Part shown: piece after piece, positions 48,743 through 60,104 of the stretch | Layout of the letters: each line of letters opens with the position of its first letter | Position numbering within the stretch: the stretch's first letter is position 1 | NCBI GenBank assembly: GCA_019426215.1 | Contig: CM033399.1 | Location: 22,081,022-22,145,021, forward strand | Origin: Buddleja alternifolia | Lineage: Eukaryota > Streptophyta > Magnoliopsida > Lamiales > Scrophulariaceae | Length of the DNA stretch: 64,000 bases | Direction of reading: 5' to 3' | Translations under genes and position numbers: made by a program | Notes under the pieces: model-generated | Told to the model about the DNA's origin: nothing | Database searches by the model: none | Seen by the model: the letters and a program-made list of their open reading frames with translations, nothing else

Positions 48743-48780
48743 ATTGCTCGAGGTCGAGCAATTGATAAGTTTGGGGGTGT
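48743..48780 (+). other. Element B stem-loop and polypurine tract
   Basis: Arms ATTGCTCG and CGAGCAAT (48743-48762) followed by AAGTTTGGGGGTGT directly before the 3' LTR. Confidence 0.8.
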
Positions 48781-50707
48781 TGATAAGAGGTGTTTTTACG
48801 TGTTTTTAAGACCGTAATTCTTATGATTTGGATTCACTTATTGCTTAAATCATGTCACATTTGCATTTAATAGGTGTGTTAAGTGAATACAGGTAATAAA
48901 TGAGAATACATGAAGAAAAGGGAAGAAAAACGATGTACAAAACAAGTTCAAGCATGTTTTTCAACACCTAGGCGGTTTATGCATCTCCTACCACATTCGA
49001 GCGATAATTCCGTACATTTTGAGACCGACTTAGATAATGTTTCCTTCTACAAAGTTTTAGATGTATGTCTTAGCTTCAAATGAGAACTTGAAACATCCAA
49101 ATCAGAGGTCTATAGAGATAATTGTGAAGGAAATACGATTGCTGCGCCGAACAGAGAAGTACATGTGCCAGGATACGCCCCAGCGCCCTCCTAGTCATGT
49201 CTAGGCATGGATAGTCCGAATGTTACTCCTTTTCAGCCTAAATTCCAGCATTATATGATGGGTAAGAATCAGTTTTGGCCATAATTCAGCACATGTGTTA
49301 AGGGGTTGTCATAAGTGTGTTTCTTGGTAGATTTACTTTATGGGCGCCAAATCAGAAATAACCTCCATGTTGAAACGTAATTTAGGTATACTTAGCGAAC
49401 GAATTGGACAAAATGTCCTTCTGGAAAGTTGTAGATTTATGGTTTATCTGAACATGGGGACTTGAATCATCCAATTTGGAGATCTGTGGAGAAGTTTATG
49501 AGGAAAATACTAAGACTACACTGGAAAGCAAGAAAATGGCAGCATGCATGTGTTTTGTTGAAGTTTTCACATGGTTATGCTTGGTGGAATTCTTAAGGGC
49601 CGAAAGTTCCGCATTTTTCAGCTGGTTGGAATCTTAAAAGCCAAACTTTAAGCATCACCTTAGGTGGAATTCTCATTGGGGAACTTTAATGGGAATTCTT
49701 AATGCATACTTTAGTGGAATTTTGACTATAAAAGGAGGGGAAACCCATACTCTTCATCATTCACTATCAATTTCAGATTCTTGGAGGAGAGGGGGGGCAG
49801 CCCCTAATCTGATTTCTCCACCATTCATCACCATTCTTCATCACTCTTGGAGGGGAAAACTAGAGGAAGGAAAAGAGCTTGGGGATTGAAGGCTCAACTT
49901 CAAGATCCATCATCATTCACCATGTAGGGAGTTTTTAAGAGCTTTTCATTTCATTTATGTCTATGAATATTCCTCTTATGTCTTTTATGCTTTCAATTAT
50001 GAACTAAATTCGTAAGACTAGGGCCATGTAAGGCCAAATTGTGATATATGCTTACAATAGATGATTGTTGAGGTTGTTATTATATTGTTATGTGATGTGA
50101 ATTGTGTTTTTGTCTATCTTGCATATACTTGATCACTATATGTTAGAATCTTATGCCTAGGTTAATATTTCGGGAGAAAATTGACTTAGGGTGCAAGAAA
50201 TTCACATCATGACCCGCAACTAATGAGGAATTACCCTAGACATAGGTAAAGATTCCCGGGTGAAGTCGTTCGATTCAAATCGAGTGAACTCTAGTACATT
50301 AATGCATGTTTAGTGGTTAGATTTCCGGATAGGGATATTTGGGAAATCACGATCTAAGTATAGGAGTTTATACGCGAGACATCGGTTATTCTCTACCTTA
50401 GGAGTTTTCACCATAACAATATAAGAGTTATTCTACAACAAGAGCCTTTACAAGTATATTTGATCAATTTGGACCTAGCATGTGCCTTAGTCTCCCTTTA
50501 TAATTGGTTTTAATTCATTTGCATAACCTTGTTCTTATCTTACGCGTTTCACACTCATTTTACTTTTATTGTAGTTGTTTTTTTGTATAAAATCATAAAC
50601 TAGAATTCAAGTCTCCGTGGTTCGACAACCCGGACTTTTTGTCCACACTTATTACTACACACGACTAGTGCACTTGCTATCATAGCACGTTAGCTTTTAG
50701 CGTGTCA
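48781..50707 (+). repeat. Element B 3' LTR
   Basis: Uninterrupted copy, starting TGATAAGAGGTG and ending AGCGTGTCA. It preserves the empty target site (GTGGA at 49584-49588) used by element A in the other LTR. TATAAAAGG at about 49726. Confidence 0.95.
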
Positions 50708-50712
50708 ATCTG

Positions 50713-53455
50713 CATCTGAGTAACCAATTAGTTCAAAAGGAGAGTCCCTTGGATACCACAAGCCCACATTTTGTGTGCCTTTTAGGTATTTAAGGATTTT
50801 CTTAGCAGCAATAAGGTGTGACTCTTTAGGATCAGCTTGAAAGCGTGCACACATGCATACCGAAAACATAATATCCGGTCTATTGGCAGTAAGATAAAGA
50901 AGTGATCCAATTATACCTCTATAATTAGTGATATCAACCTTCTTCGCACTTTCATCTTTGTCTAACTTAAGCGTTTGTCTCATTGGAATTTTTGAATATG
51001 ATGCATTTTCCATACCAAATTTCTTAATCATATCACGTGTGTATTTAGCTTAGTTTATAAATATGCCATTAGGGAGTTGTTTAACTTGTAATCCTAAGAA
51101 GAAAGTTAATTCACCCACCATGCTCATTTCAAATTGTTCTTGCATCATTTTCAAAAATTTCTCACACAGACGCTTGTTAGTAGAACCAAATATAATATCA
51201 TCATCATAAATTTGGACTAAGAGAATGTCTTCATCATTGGTAATTTTAAATAACATTGTATCAACGCTGCCTTTTGAAAAGCCTTTACCAATAAGAAAAA
51301 TAGAGAGAGTGTCATACCATGCTTGGGGTGCTTGCTTAAGCCCATAAAGTGCTTTGTCTAGCTTGTAAACCATACCCTTACCATGGTTGTTGATGAATCC
51401 TGGTGGTTGCTCCACATATACCTTTTCTTGGAGTTTACCATTCAGGAAAGCACTCTTCACGTCCATTTGATACACGGTAAACTTGTTAAACGCTGCATAG
51501 GCTAGAAACATGCGAATTGCTTTAAGACAGGCGACATGAGCTTATGTTTCATCAAAATCAATACCCTCTTCTTGGCAATATCCTTGAGCTACGAGTCTGG
51601 CCTTGTTTCTTATCACAATGCTATTCTCATCCATCTTGTTTCTATAAACCCATCTAGTTCTAATAACTTCTAGGTGAGTTGGTCTTGGTACTAGCATCCA
51701 AACCTTACTACGCTCAAACTGATTAAGCTCTTCTTGCATTGCTTCAATCCAACTTGGATCACTTAGCGCTTCATCCACTTTCTTAGGCTCCATTTGAGAT
51801 AGAAAGCTTGCGAACATAGCCTCATTAAATGTAGCGGCTCTAGTCCTAACAGGCGCTTTGATATCTCCAATAATTTGCTCAGGTGGATGATCACGCAGCC
51901 ATAGTCTATCTGGTTGGAACGGGTTAAGAGGTTGAACAAGCGCTTGACGATCAGACGCTTGACTACCCTCTTGTGTAGGTGCTTCAAGTTCACTGATTCT
52001 TGTTTGCTCTTGATGATCACTCTCTTCATGATCATCAGCAGATCTTTCATTGATTTTCGAAATAACCTCACGAGTAATCTTAGGAGGTGGCACTGAGATC
52101 TCATCATCGTCGTCACTATCTTCATCAATGGTAATTTTAGACGCTTGATGACATAGATCTTCAACTCCTACACCATTCATATTAACCTTACTTGGTTCTT
52201 GGTTAGCATCATCAAAAATAACATGAATAGATTCCTCAACCTTCGATTTGATCTTGTTTAAGATGCGAAAATTCTTTCCATTCTTGGAGTAGCCTAGAAA
52301 GATTCCCTCATCCGCTTTAGGATCAAATGTCTTTAGGCTTTGGGATCCAGTATTATGAATAAAACATTTAGAACCAAAGACGTGAAAACATGAAACATTT
52401 GGCTTACGTCCCTTACACAGTTCATATGGACAATGCTGTTTGTTGATCATGCAACGGTTTTGAGTGTAACAGGCAGTATTGATCGTTTTGGCCCAAAACC
52501 TAGGAGCAAGCTTGGACTCTGCTAACATTGTCCTAGCAGCTTCCTTGAGTGTTCTGTTCCCGCGCTCAGCAACACCATTCTGTTGGGGAGTTCTGGGAGC
52601 CGAATACTCATGATGTATTCCGTTCTCTGTACAAAACTTCTCAACAACATTATTAGTAAACTCAGTACCGTGATCGCTTCTTATTCTTGTAACCTTAAGA
52701 TTTTTCAATGTTCGAAGTTGCCGAATAAGTGTTGTTAACTTGTCACATGTTTCATCTTTGGATGAAAGAAATTCCACCCAAGTAAATCGAGAGAAATCAT
52801 CTACTATCACCAAAGTATACTTTTTATCGCTCACACTGATCGTTTGAACAGGTCCAAACAGATCCATGTGAAGTAGTTCAAGTATTTTAGAGGTAGATAG
52901 ATGAGGTTTTCTCTTGAAAGATGATATGATTTGTTTTCCCATTTGACAAGGGTCACAAAGGCGATCCTTATGAAATGGTCCTTTTGGTAATCCCTCTACA
53001 AGATTTAGATTTATAAGTGGAGAGATTATCTTAAAGTTGAGGTGATTCATTTTTCTATGCCATAACCAACCCGTTTTAGATTCATTTTTGTCAACAAAAC
53101 ATGTTGGGTTGTTATCAAGTGTTGAACGCCAATTTACCAAATATACATTTTTAGTTCTTTTATTTTTCAATTTAGTAGACTTAGTCTTAGTGTCATTTAT
53201 ATAGCAACAGTCGCTTGAGAATATGACTTCAAAGCCTTTATCATAAAATTGACTTATGCTTAATAAATTGTGCTTCAGACCATCAACATAATAAACATCA
53301 TTTATCATGATGTTCCTCCTATGCATAGTACCTATACCTTTAGTTTTACCTTTGGAGTTGTCACCAAATACAACTTGAGGACCGTTGGCAGCTCGATAGT
53401 TGATCAGAAGATCTTTGGAACCAGTCATGTGCCTTGACGATCCACTATCGAATTA
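50713..53455 (-). pseudogene. pol: Element C pol: protease, integrase, RT and start of RNase H, broken
   Basis: Read on the minus strand: a TAA at 53455-53453 immediately before the protease motif DSGSSRHMTG; GAG-pre-integrase and zinc finger (WHRKMNHLN, CDPCQMGK); integrase core with HMDLFGP, IRSDHGTEF and NGVAERGNRTLKEAARTML (D, D, E present); reverse transcriptase from RLVAQGYCQEEGIDF, VKSAFLNG, YVEQPPGF. Stops at 51544-51542 and 51052-51050 cut the RT; the YVDD box reads YDDD. The frame reaches GYSDAD and is interrupted by element B, resuming at 29602. Integrase before RT makes it Ty1/copia. Confidence 0.92.
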
Positions 53456-53508
53456 CCAAACAGATGTATCGGCTCTAGCTTTATGTACCTGCAATCAAAA
53501 GGGAACTT

Positions 53509-55671
53509 CTATTTTTGTTTAGGTACCCACTGTTGCTTGGGTCCTTTACCATTAGTAGCATTGTTAGTTTGAATTAGAACTTTTGGAACCCATATTTGCC
53601 TAATCTTCATTGTAGGAATACTGGCCTTCTTGGATTTCACATTGTGTTGTGTGTGCTTTTTGTTTACCTTATTCTTTGTGTGTTGTTTGGGTGTATAATA
53701 ACATCCTCGACTATAATAGTAATCATAATCATAGTCATAATCATAATCGTTATAGTATTGATAATATGATCTTGACTGCCTTGGATATTGACGTTGATAT
53801 TTCCTTGGCGCGAACTTGGGTAGCACTTTTGGTGCTGGACGCTTAGCGCTTGATTCACAGTGGTCAGGTTTATCCTTAACTTTTTTAGAGTTTGGATGGA
53901 CCCGTCTTTGTGAATCATTTGCTTTTGCCTTACCCTTGCCTGAGTCAGCTTTGGCTTTCTCATTTGGCCTCGTACCATTGTCGCTTGGTTCATTTTGTGT
54001 TTGACCTTGTGAACCTTTCTCAACAAAGAAAACACCTTTTCTTTTGTTGTTTGTAGTAACATTAGATTTATTTGGTTGTTTACCAAATTTATTGCATCCT
54101 AAACCGGTATTTTCACCAAATAACCTTGTTATCTCAGTCACATTGTCTAGCTTTCTTGACGCTTTGGACAATGATGAGATGAGCTGTTCTGATTTGGCAA
54201 GTTTAGCAATCACCTCAGCTTCTCTCTTGACTATTATATCAAGATCACTTTTCAACTGGAGTATTTCACTCTCAAGCGATTGATTTTTCTTAATGCATTG
54301 TTGCTGAACTTGCAACTCTGCTTTGAGCGTCACTTTATCACTTGTGAGCGATGAAATGATAGCAAAGTGATTTTGATATATATTGGCGGCATCTTGACAT
54401 TCATTGTAATATTCTTTGACTTTGTCAAGTAATTCATCATAAGAGAGAGGAAGAGATAATTCAGTGTTTACCTCAGGGGACGCTTCATCTTCTCTGGCCA
54501 TGAGACAAATAAGTGCTGAGTCATCCACTGGCTCATCATCATCACTACTCTCTTCTGAAGACTCCAAATCTTCAGGTGCGAATGTTGGTTCTAATTCCGC
54601 TAGCAAGCCTTGTTGACGAATGTTGCTCCTGAATTGGTTTCTATCCTAGTAATCTTGCCTTGAGGGCTTAGATACATTTGGATAGGGGCAATTTACCTAG
54701 TAGTGCCCTGGTTTCTTGCAATTATAACAAAGATTAGTTTTCATCTTTTGTTCATTTGTTAACCTTGCATTGTGTGGTTTTGAGACCATCGGCGCTGAGA
54801 GATTTTGAGCAGACGCTTGGTACTGAACAGGCGCTGAAGGAGAAGGTGCAGAATATTGAGGCGCTTGATACTGTTGTTGCACTGGAGCAAACGCTTGATA
54901 TGAATTTTGTCCTTGATGCTTAGGACTATTTCCTTTCTTTTCATATCTCAAGAACTTTCTGAATCTATTTAGAAGCAATAGTTCCTCATCCTCATTAATA
55001 TCTGAAGCTTTTCCTTTATTACCCGATTTACCCTTGATTGATGCTATGAGCACTCCAGACTCAATCACTGGACTGCTTACTGCATCACTAGTCGAATTCA
55101 ACTCAAATTCAAATACTTTGAGCTCTGAAAAGGCGTCTTCTGGAGTTAAACTATCCAAATTGTTCGACTCTCTCATACCCAAAGACGTTAATTCTGTAGT
55201 AAGGGCTGTGAATCTTATATCCAATTGTTCTAAAGTCTTATTGGGCAACATCTTGAAACTGTTAAACCTTTCCTTGGCAATGGAAAGCTTGTTCTCTTTG
55301 ATCTGAGCTGATCCACCACAAATTGTGGCTAACCTATCCCAGATCTCCTTAGTAGTGCTGCATGACTTAATCTTGTTGAATAAGTTGTCATTATCACCAA
55401 TAGATGTATATAGAGCATTACGACCAACGTTGTCTAAGTTTGCTCTTCGACGCTCATCTGGAGACCATTCTTGTTTTAGCTTTTCCACGTAACCATCCGG
55501 AGTGTCTTCCATGGCTCCAGGCGCTCTAGTGACAACCTTATATATTTTGATTAGCCCATCTGAAATAATATCACACATGTCATCATCACATGAACAGAGA
55601 TATGTAAATGCTTTGACTTTCCATGTGTCATAGTTTGACTCGGTCAACTTAGGTACTTTAGAAAAAGCCAT
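53509..55671 (-). pseudogene. gag: Element C gag, broken
   Basis: Starts MAFSKVPKLTESNYDTWKVK, a copia gag N terminus. A Gln/Ala/Pro-rich stretch is followed by a zinc knuckle CYNCKKPGHY that is cut by TAG at 54699-54697 between its His and last Cys; a second TAG follows 17 codons on. The same frame then stays open (54606-53509) through an acidic patch (ESSEESSDDDE), CLMARED, a coiled-coil (SLTSDKVTLKAELQVQQQ, SLESEILQLKSDL), a Lys-rich segment and a Tyr/Asp run. This extended C-terminal part is usual for large SIRE-type gag. A frameshift near 53480 separates it from pol. Confidence 0.88.
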
Positions 55672-55755
55672 AAAGAGAATTTTAAAGCAACTAGATTTGA
55701 AAAAGGATCTAAACAAGCTGTTATGCTTGGAAATATTAAAATTTCAACTTTAATT

Positions 55756-55767
55756 GCTCCGATACCA
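55756..55767 (-). other. Element C primer binding site, initiator tRNA-Met type
   Basis: The minus strand reads TGGTATCGGAGC, one base different from the usual copia site TGGTATCAGAGC, two bases after the 5' LTR. Confidence 0.85.
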
Positions 55768-55769
55768 CT

Positions 55770-57285
55770 TGTTGGTCCCAAGTGGCATACGAAAAGGGTC
55801 TAGAAGGGGGGGGGGGTGGGGTTGAATAGACCCTAAAGTCTTTTTGGACTTCAAAAAGATTCGTATTGAAATTCGTTGGACGTTTGAAAAATAGGCGCTT
55901 GACTTTGAGTGTCTAATGACTGTTTTTAGAAAGTTAACTTAGACTTCAAGGTTTGAATACTACAACCAAATAGGTTTAAGCGTTCACTTCTTTGATCAGT
56001 GTTAGCATAGCGGAATTGATTTTGTACTCTTCTTGTTTAAAAGCTTTAGCGTCACAAATGGTTCTTTAGTTGCTTAGCGTTCACTTGAGTTTTACTTAAC
56101 TGATTTATACAATGATATAATAATATGAAAAATGACTGTAAAGTAAAGAACACGATATTTGTAAGGTTCGTTGGGTAGTGTAATCCCAACTACGTCCTTC
56201 TTCTTCTTGATCACTTGGAGGCAATCCACTAAAATGATTCTCAAAGAATCGCACAGAATCTTATACAATTTAGGGAGAGATGGATGTCAATGACTTGAGC
56301 CCCTTGATCACTTAGATTTTTACTCCAAAACACTTTTATCCTCTTGCTTCTTTTACTCAGAAATAATGCAAGTATCCAACTTCGACTTCAAACAGATCAT
56401 GAGGCTTAGATGAGGTTTTTCTAAACGGTTTGTTTGATTTTGATGAAGTTCAAACAACTGGAAGTATCTCAATATTAATGTAGGTTTCTCTGAAAAGAAG
56501 GTTTGAGATATTGGTTGACTGTCTCAGGGTTTGAAGAAAAGCAAGGAGAATATTTGATTGAATATTCTGGCTTTTCTGAGATTTTAAGGAATGAGACTTC
56601 AATGCTACAGCAATTCGGCTTAGAGTTGATCGTTGTTTTGGCTTGTTGTTGAAGTTCTATTTATAGGCATTCTTGGAAAAAGTGTCCGTTTGACACGTGC
56701 ACTTGCGCGTGTCTCTCACTTCCGCGAGTGAACAACTTTTGTCCATTTTCCTAAAAATCTGTTGCACAAAAGTTGGTGCTGCAGTCTGTGAATAGTTGAT
56801 AGTCCAATATGGTGGCTTCTCCGTACGTCTGAAAGAGCTTATCACATTTAATGCATTTAAATTAAATGCCCGTTTGCACTTAAGGTACTGAAAATATTTG
56901 CATTAAACTCCTTCTGTACTTAGAAATAAATTCAGGTGAAATTAGTCATTGATAGACGCTTATCCATCCTTGAATTACTTCTGTCTATAAGTGACGCTTG
57001 ATATAGCAGGTCATTTTGGACGCTTGGAAACTTTATCTTCATTCAGACTTCAGGCGCTTGAGTCTTCAAACTAAGCTACTGATAAACTCACTCAGAAATT
57101 ATTAGACGCTCAGTCTAAGAATACTTAGCCTAACACTCTAGAGTAAAAATAAAACAAAGCCTATTACAATTCTAACGCTTCAAAGCTTATACATGATTTC
57201 TATTAAAATCAAACTTACATATTTTGGGGTCTAACATGTAATCCTCATTGTCATCATCAAAACATCTAACATGAAATTCCAAACA
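55770..57285 (-). repeat. Element C 5' LTR (right copy)
   Basis: Starts TGTTGGTCCC and ends ATTCCAAACA. Contains AGGGTCTA, a G-rich run, TAGACCCT (55795-55834). Visible differences from the left copy are scattered, so C is clearly older than A. Confidence 0.93.
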
Positions 57286-57290
57286 TAATA

Positions 57291-59356
57291 CATATAAGAT
57301 AGCAGGGAAATATACAGCCTACTTATCAGGGCTTAGTTTGGCAAAATCCCCAGCTGGGTTAGTCAGCCCGCTTTTCAGGAGATTGAACTAACTCGACAAA
57401 AAGAGGTACTTAACAAGAATATTGTTTGGTTAAAGATGTTTACCAATATTTATGGTATATTTGTCAATCAGTTGATACAAATTCATTTTGCAACCTTGTT
57501 ATGTACCTAACATAAGCTAATAAGATAGATATGACAAAAAAGTCTCAAGTCTGGGCAGGCTTGTAAACTTGTGATTTCAGGCAAACAGGAAAACATACAT
57601 AATTTGATAAACATTCAACACACATTCAAGCAAGTATCAAATTTGTTAATTATTTATCATATGTATTTGTAGGGAGGTAATAACACAACGAGAATAAAAA
57701 GAAAGGTGATTCATTAAGTTCCTAAAGGAGGGAGCAACATCATTCTTCCACTTTACAAGGGGGGTAAAAAAATAATAATAAAATAACCATTCTCAACAGT
57801 TGGCTTATCAGCTAGATAGCCAGCAGGTTGATCAGCTGAAGTATCCACAAACAAATTTATTGGGACAATCTAGGAGTTTTAGCCCAGGAGGGGCAGTCCC
57901 AAAATCTAGCCCAAGTGGGGCAATTCCAAAGTTTTAGCCCAGTAGGGGCAATCCCAAAATCCAGCCCAGGTGGGGTAATCAAAGAGTTCCAGCTTAGTTG
58001 GAGCAATTCAGAGAAACCATTCATTACTTTTGGATGATCAGCAGAATTGATAGTGGCTTTGTTAGCTGGAGGATTAGCCAATAAGTGGGGCGATTTAGAA
58101 GGTTTAACTTCGCTAATCCCAAAGTTTCAGCCCAGGTAGGGCAATCCAGAAGGTTCAGCTCCTAGGGCGACCTGGATATTCCAACCCTGGTGTGGCGATC
58201 TAGAAGATATAGCCCAACTAGGGCAGCCCCAAATGACCCAGCCAGCTCGCATAGGGCTGGCCTATCAACAATGCAAAATTGGAGGATCCAAGACATGGAG
58301 ATCAATGACTAAATCACTGAAGTAGCGGGATAAAATCCCTAAGATTTTTCCTCTTTAATGCCAAGAGCATACCTGGATGGTATGACATGCATTAAAAGAC
58401 TTGGTGTGACATGCATTAAAAGACTTGGTGCAGGTAAAGCAGGAAGAAACCAGCAAAAAAAAAAAAAAAATCAATAGTTGCTCCATGAAGGGAAGAACCA
58501 ACAAAACCAAAAAGGTGACAACTAAAAATTAAACATTTTGGGGGCTACGGCTGTAGCCAAATCAATGACATCCCTAGAAATCGTTAATTTCAAGTGATGG
58601 CGATCAAAAACATTAACTACGCCTTTCAAGAAATCCTGATACATAGTTGGATACCTTAATTTTAGCACAAATTAATAGAGGCGTTTTGAGCTCAAAAGTG
58701 AGCTGCAAAACTGGAGGAATCGAAGACTAAGAAGACCCAAGAGGAGAAACATCTAAAGGAGCTTACCAAGTGGCCGACCTTTTCAATGACTCGTGCTGGC
58801 TCACGAACTGGACAAACTGGAGTCACATGACTTGAGCCAGGTGAAGAAGTAGCTGGAGACTGCGCAATGTGCGGTTGCAAACCTATAGAAGGACCAGTAG
58901 GAGAACCATCAAGAAGAAGAAGAAAAGTTCACCTCCAGGACATTAGGTGGTGCCACCACCAAAGCAACTGTCGTACCACCATCGAGGCCAATCTGACGGA
59001 TCCCCCTTACCATGACTAAACTTTTCAAAAGGAGCCAAATTTATTGACTAATCTAAAGAAATAGAATTCTCAAGTTTGAAGCACTCAACATTACTACACA
59101 AAAAGCAAAGGAGCACAAAAAGTCATATTGAAAGATAGGGTATCTCAAACCCTTTTGGAGCCAGCATCGGTCTTAGCCCTGAAGGCAGCATAATTCCCAG
59201 CACATTTTTCGGCACGAATTCTAACGCAACTAGTAGCTCAGCACACAACAAGTTCTAGTAATCTCAAGATATTTTAGATTGACAATTTGACCTTATAATT
59301 CATTTTTTACAACTCCCACAGCTTGACAAGTCAAACTTCAGAGTTGGGGGGACTAT
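57291..59356 (+). other. Element D internal region, right part, non-coding
   Basis: No coding sequence supported. Holds a ~28-bp degenerate minisatellite (57882-58240). A purine tract (GAGTTGGGGGGACTAT, 59341-59356) directly precedes the 3' LTR and acts as PPT. A run of 16-17 A lies at about 58455-58470. Confidence 0.7.
57882..58240. repeat. Degenerate ~28-bp minisatellite in element D
   Basis: Units of the form AGCCCAGGTGGGGCAATCCC recur every 27-29 bp from 57882 to about 58015, and again in decayed form at about 58125-58240. Confidence 0.8.
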
Positions 59357-60104
59357 TGATGTGCGTGAAAATAATCCATTGGGCCAAGTTGACTAGCCCA
59401 AAACTCTATGGACTAAAAGCCCTATAAAACGATGAAATAAAGCCTAATTTATTATAATGCAGCTGGACCTAAGGCTGGACCGGGCCTAGACTTAGAGCTA
59501 GAAGGGGAGCTGGACCGAGGCCTATAAAAGAAAAGAAGGCATTAAGGAGACAAGATCCAGCTAATAGAGAAAGTTCCCATAGCGAGACCCAAGAATCAAG
59601 CCCAAGATCGGTGATTGATTAGATCTAAACCCTTGATTAGATCTAACCTTAATTAAAGAGATCTTAATTAATACTAATTACCATACGTAATTAAAGAAGG
59701 TCAAATCATTAAAGGAGGCAAGATTTAATCAAGATCCCATTAGTCAAAGACTTTCCACAGCAAGAGGAATATATCAAGCTAATTTAGGCTTGATGCTAGC
59801 TAGGATCCTGCCTGATCCAGAAGTTACCATATGAAGAAATTGATGAGGCTAGCTTTAGTCAAAGTTACCTTATTTAGTCAAGATCATCAACTTGTATAAA
59901 TACTTGTGTTGGAAGATGAATAGAGGGGGAGAACAACTTTACTACCTGTGGATGTAGGTCTCATTGACTGAACCACATTAAATTCATGTCTTTATTATTC
60001 TCTTACACTTTATGCAATTATTTTATTATAATATCTATGAATATTATACTCAATTTCTCATATTTATTATATAAATGTTATTAGTGTAAATCGGACACGC
60101 ATCA
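59357..60104 (+). repeat. Element D 3' LTR
   Basis: Starts TGATGTGCGTGA and ends GGACACGCATCA, followed by TGTAT, the second copy of the target duplication. Confidence 0.92.

Larger units (their letters stand above)
29603..50707 (+). mobile_element. Element B: gag-protease-only Athila-like retrotransposon, split by A
   Basis: The 5' LTR (29603-30410 plus 43609-44726, 1926 bp in total) and the 3' LTR (48781-50707, 1927 bp) match closely. Exact duplication ATCTG (29598-29602 and 50708-50712). A tRNA-Asp-type PBS follows the 5' LTR and a purine tract precedes the 3' LTR. The internal region (about 4 kb) keeps gag and a protease motif but has no RT, RNase H or integrase, so it depends on relatives. 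It sits in the RNase H region of C and was later hit by A inside its 5' LTR. Confidence 0.93.
23347..57285 (-). mobile_element. Element C: SIRE-like Ty1/copia retrotransposon, degraded, split by B
   Basis: LTRs at 23347-24869 and 55770-57285 start TGTTGG and end in ACA, with an exact 5-bp duplication TAATA (23342-23346 and 57286-57290). On the minus strand the order is 5' LTR, PBS (55756-55767), gag, protease-integrase-RT-RNase H, a long extra frame, PPT (24870-24890), 3' LTR. Integrase before RT is the copia order, and an extra frame after pol is a hallmark of SIRE/Maximus-type elements. All frames carry stops or frameshifts, so this copy cannot make its proteins. B entered the RNase H region, leaving ATCTG on both sides. 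Its own length is about 12.8 kb. Confidence 0.93.
19911..60104 (+). mobile_element. Element D: LTR retrotransposon without coding capacity, split by C
   Basis: Two direct LTRs (19911-20647 and 59357-60104), a PBS at 20650, a purine tract before the 3' LTR and an exact 5-bp duplication TGTAT (19906-19910 and 60105-60109) define the element. Its internal DNA is about 4.7 kb in two parts (20648-23346 and 57291-59356). It holds only short chance frames, no gag, protease, RT or integrase motifs. That is the pattern of large non-autonomous (LARD-type) elements, which move only with proteins from relatives. Element C is inserted at 23347. Confidence 0.9.

Noticed and set aside
53649..54283. Several plus-strand frames opposite the copia gag
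   Set aside because: They are antisense shadows of the Lys/Asp/Tyr-rich gag coding sequence.
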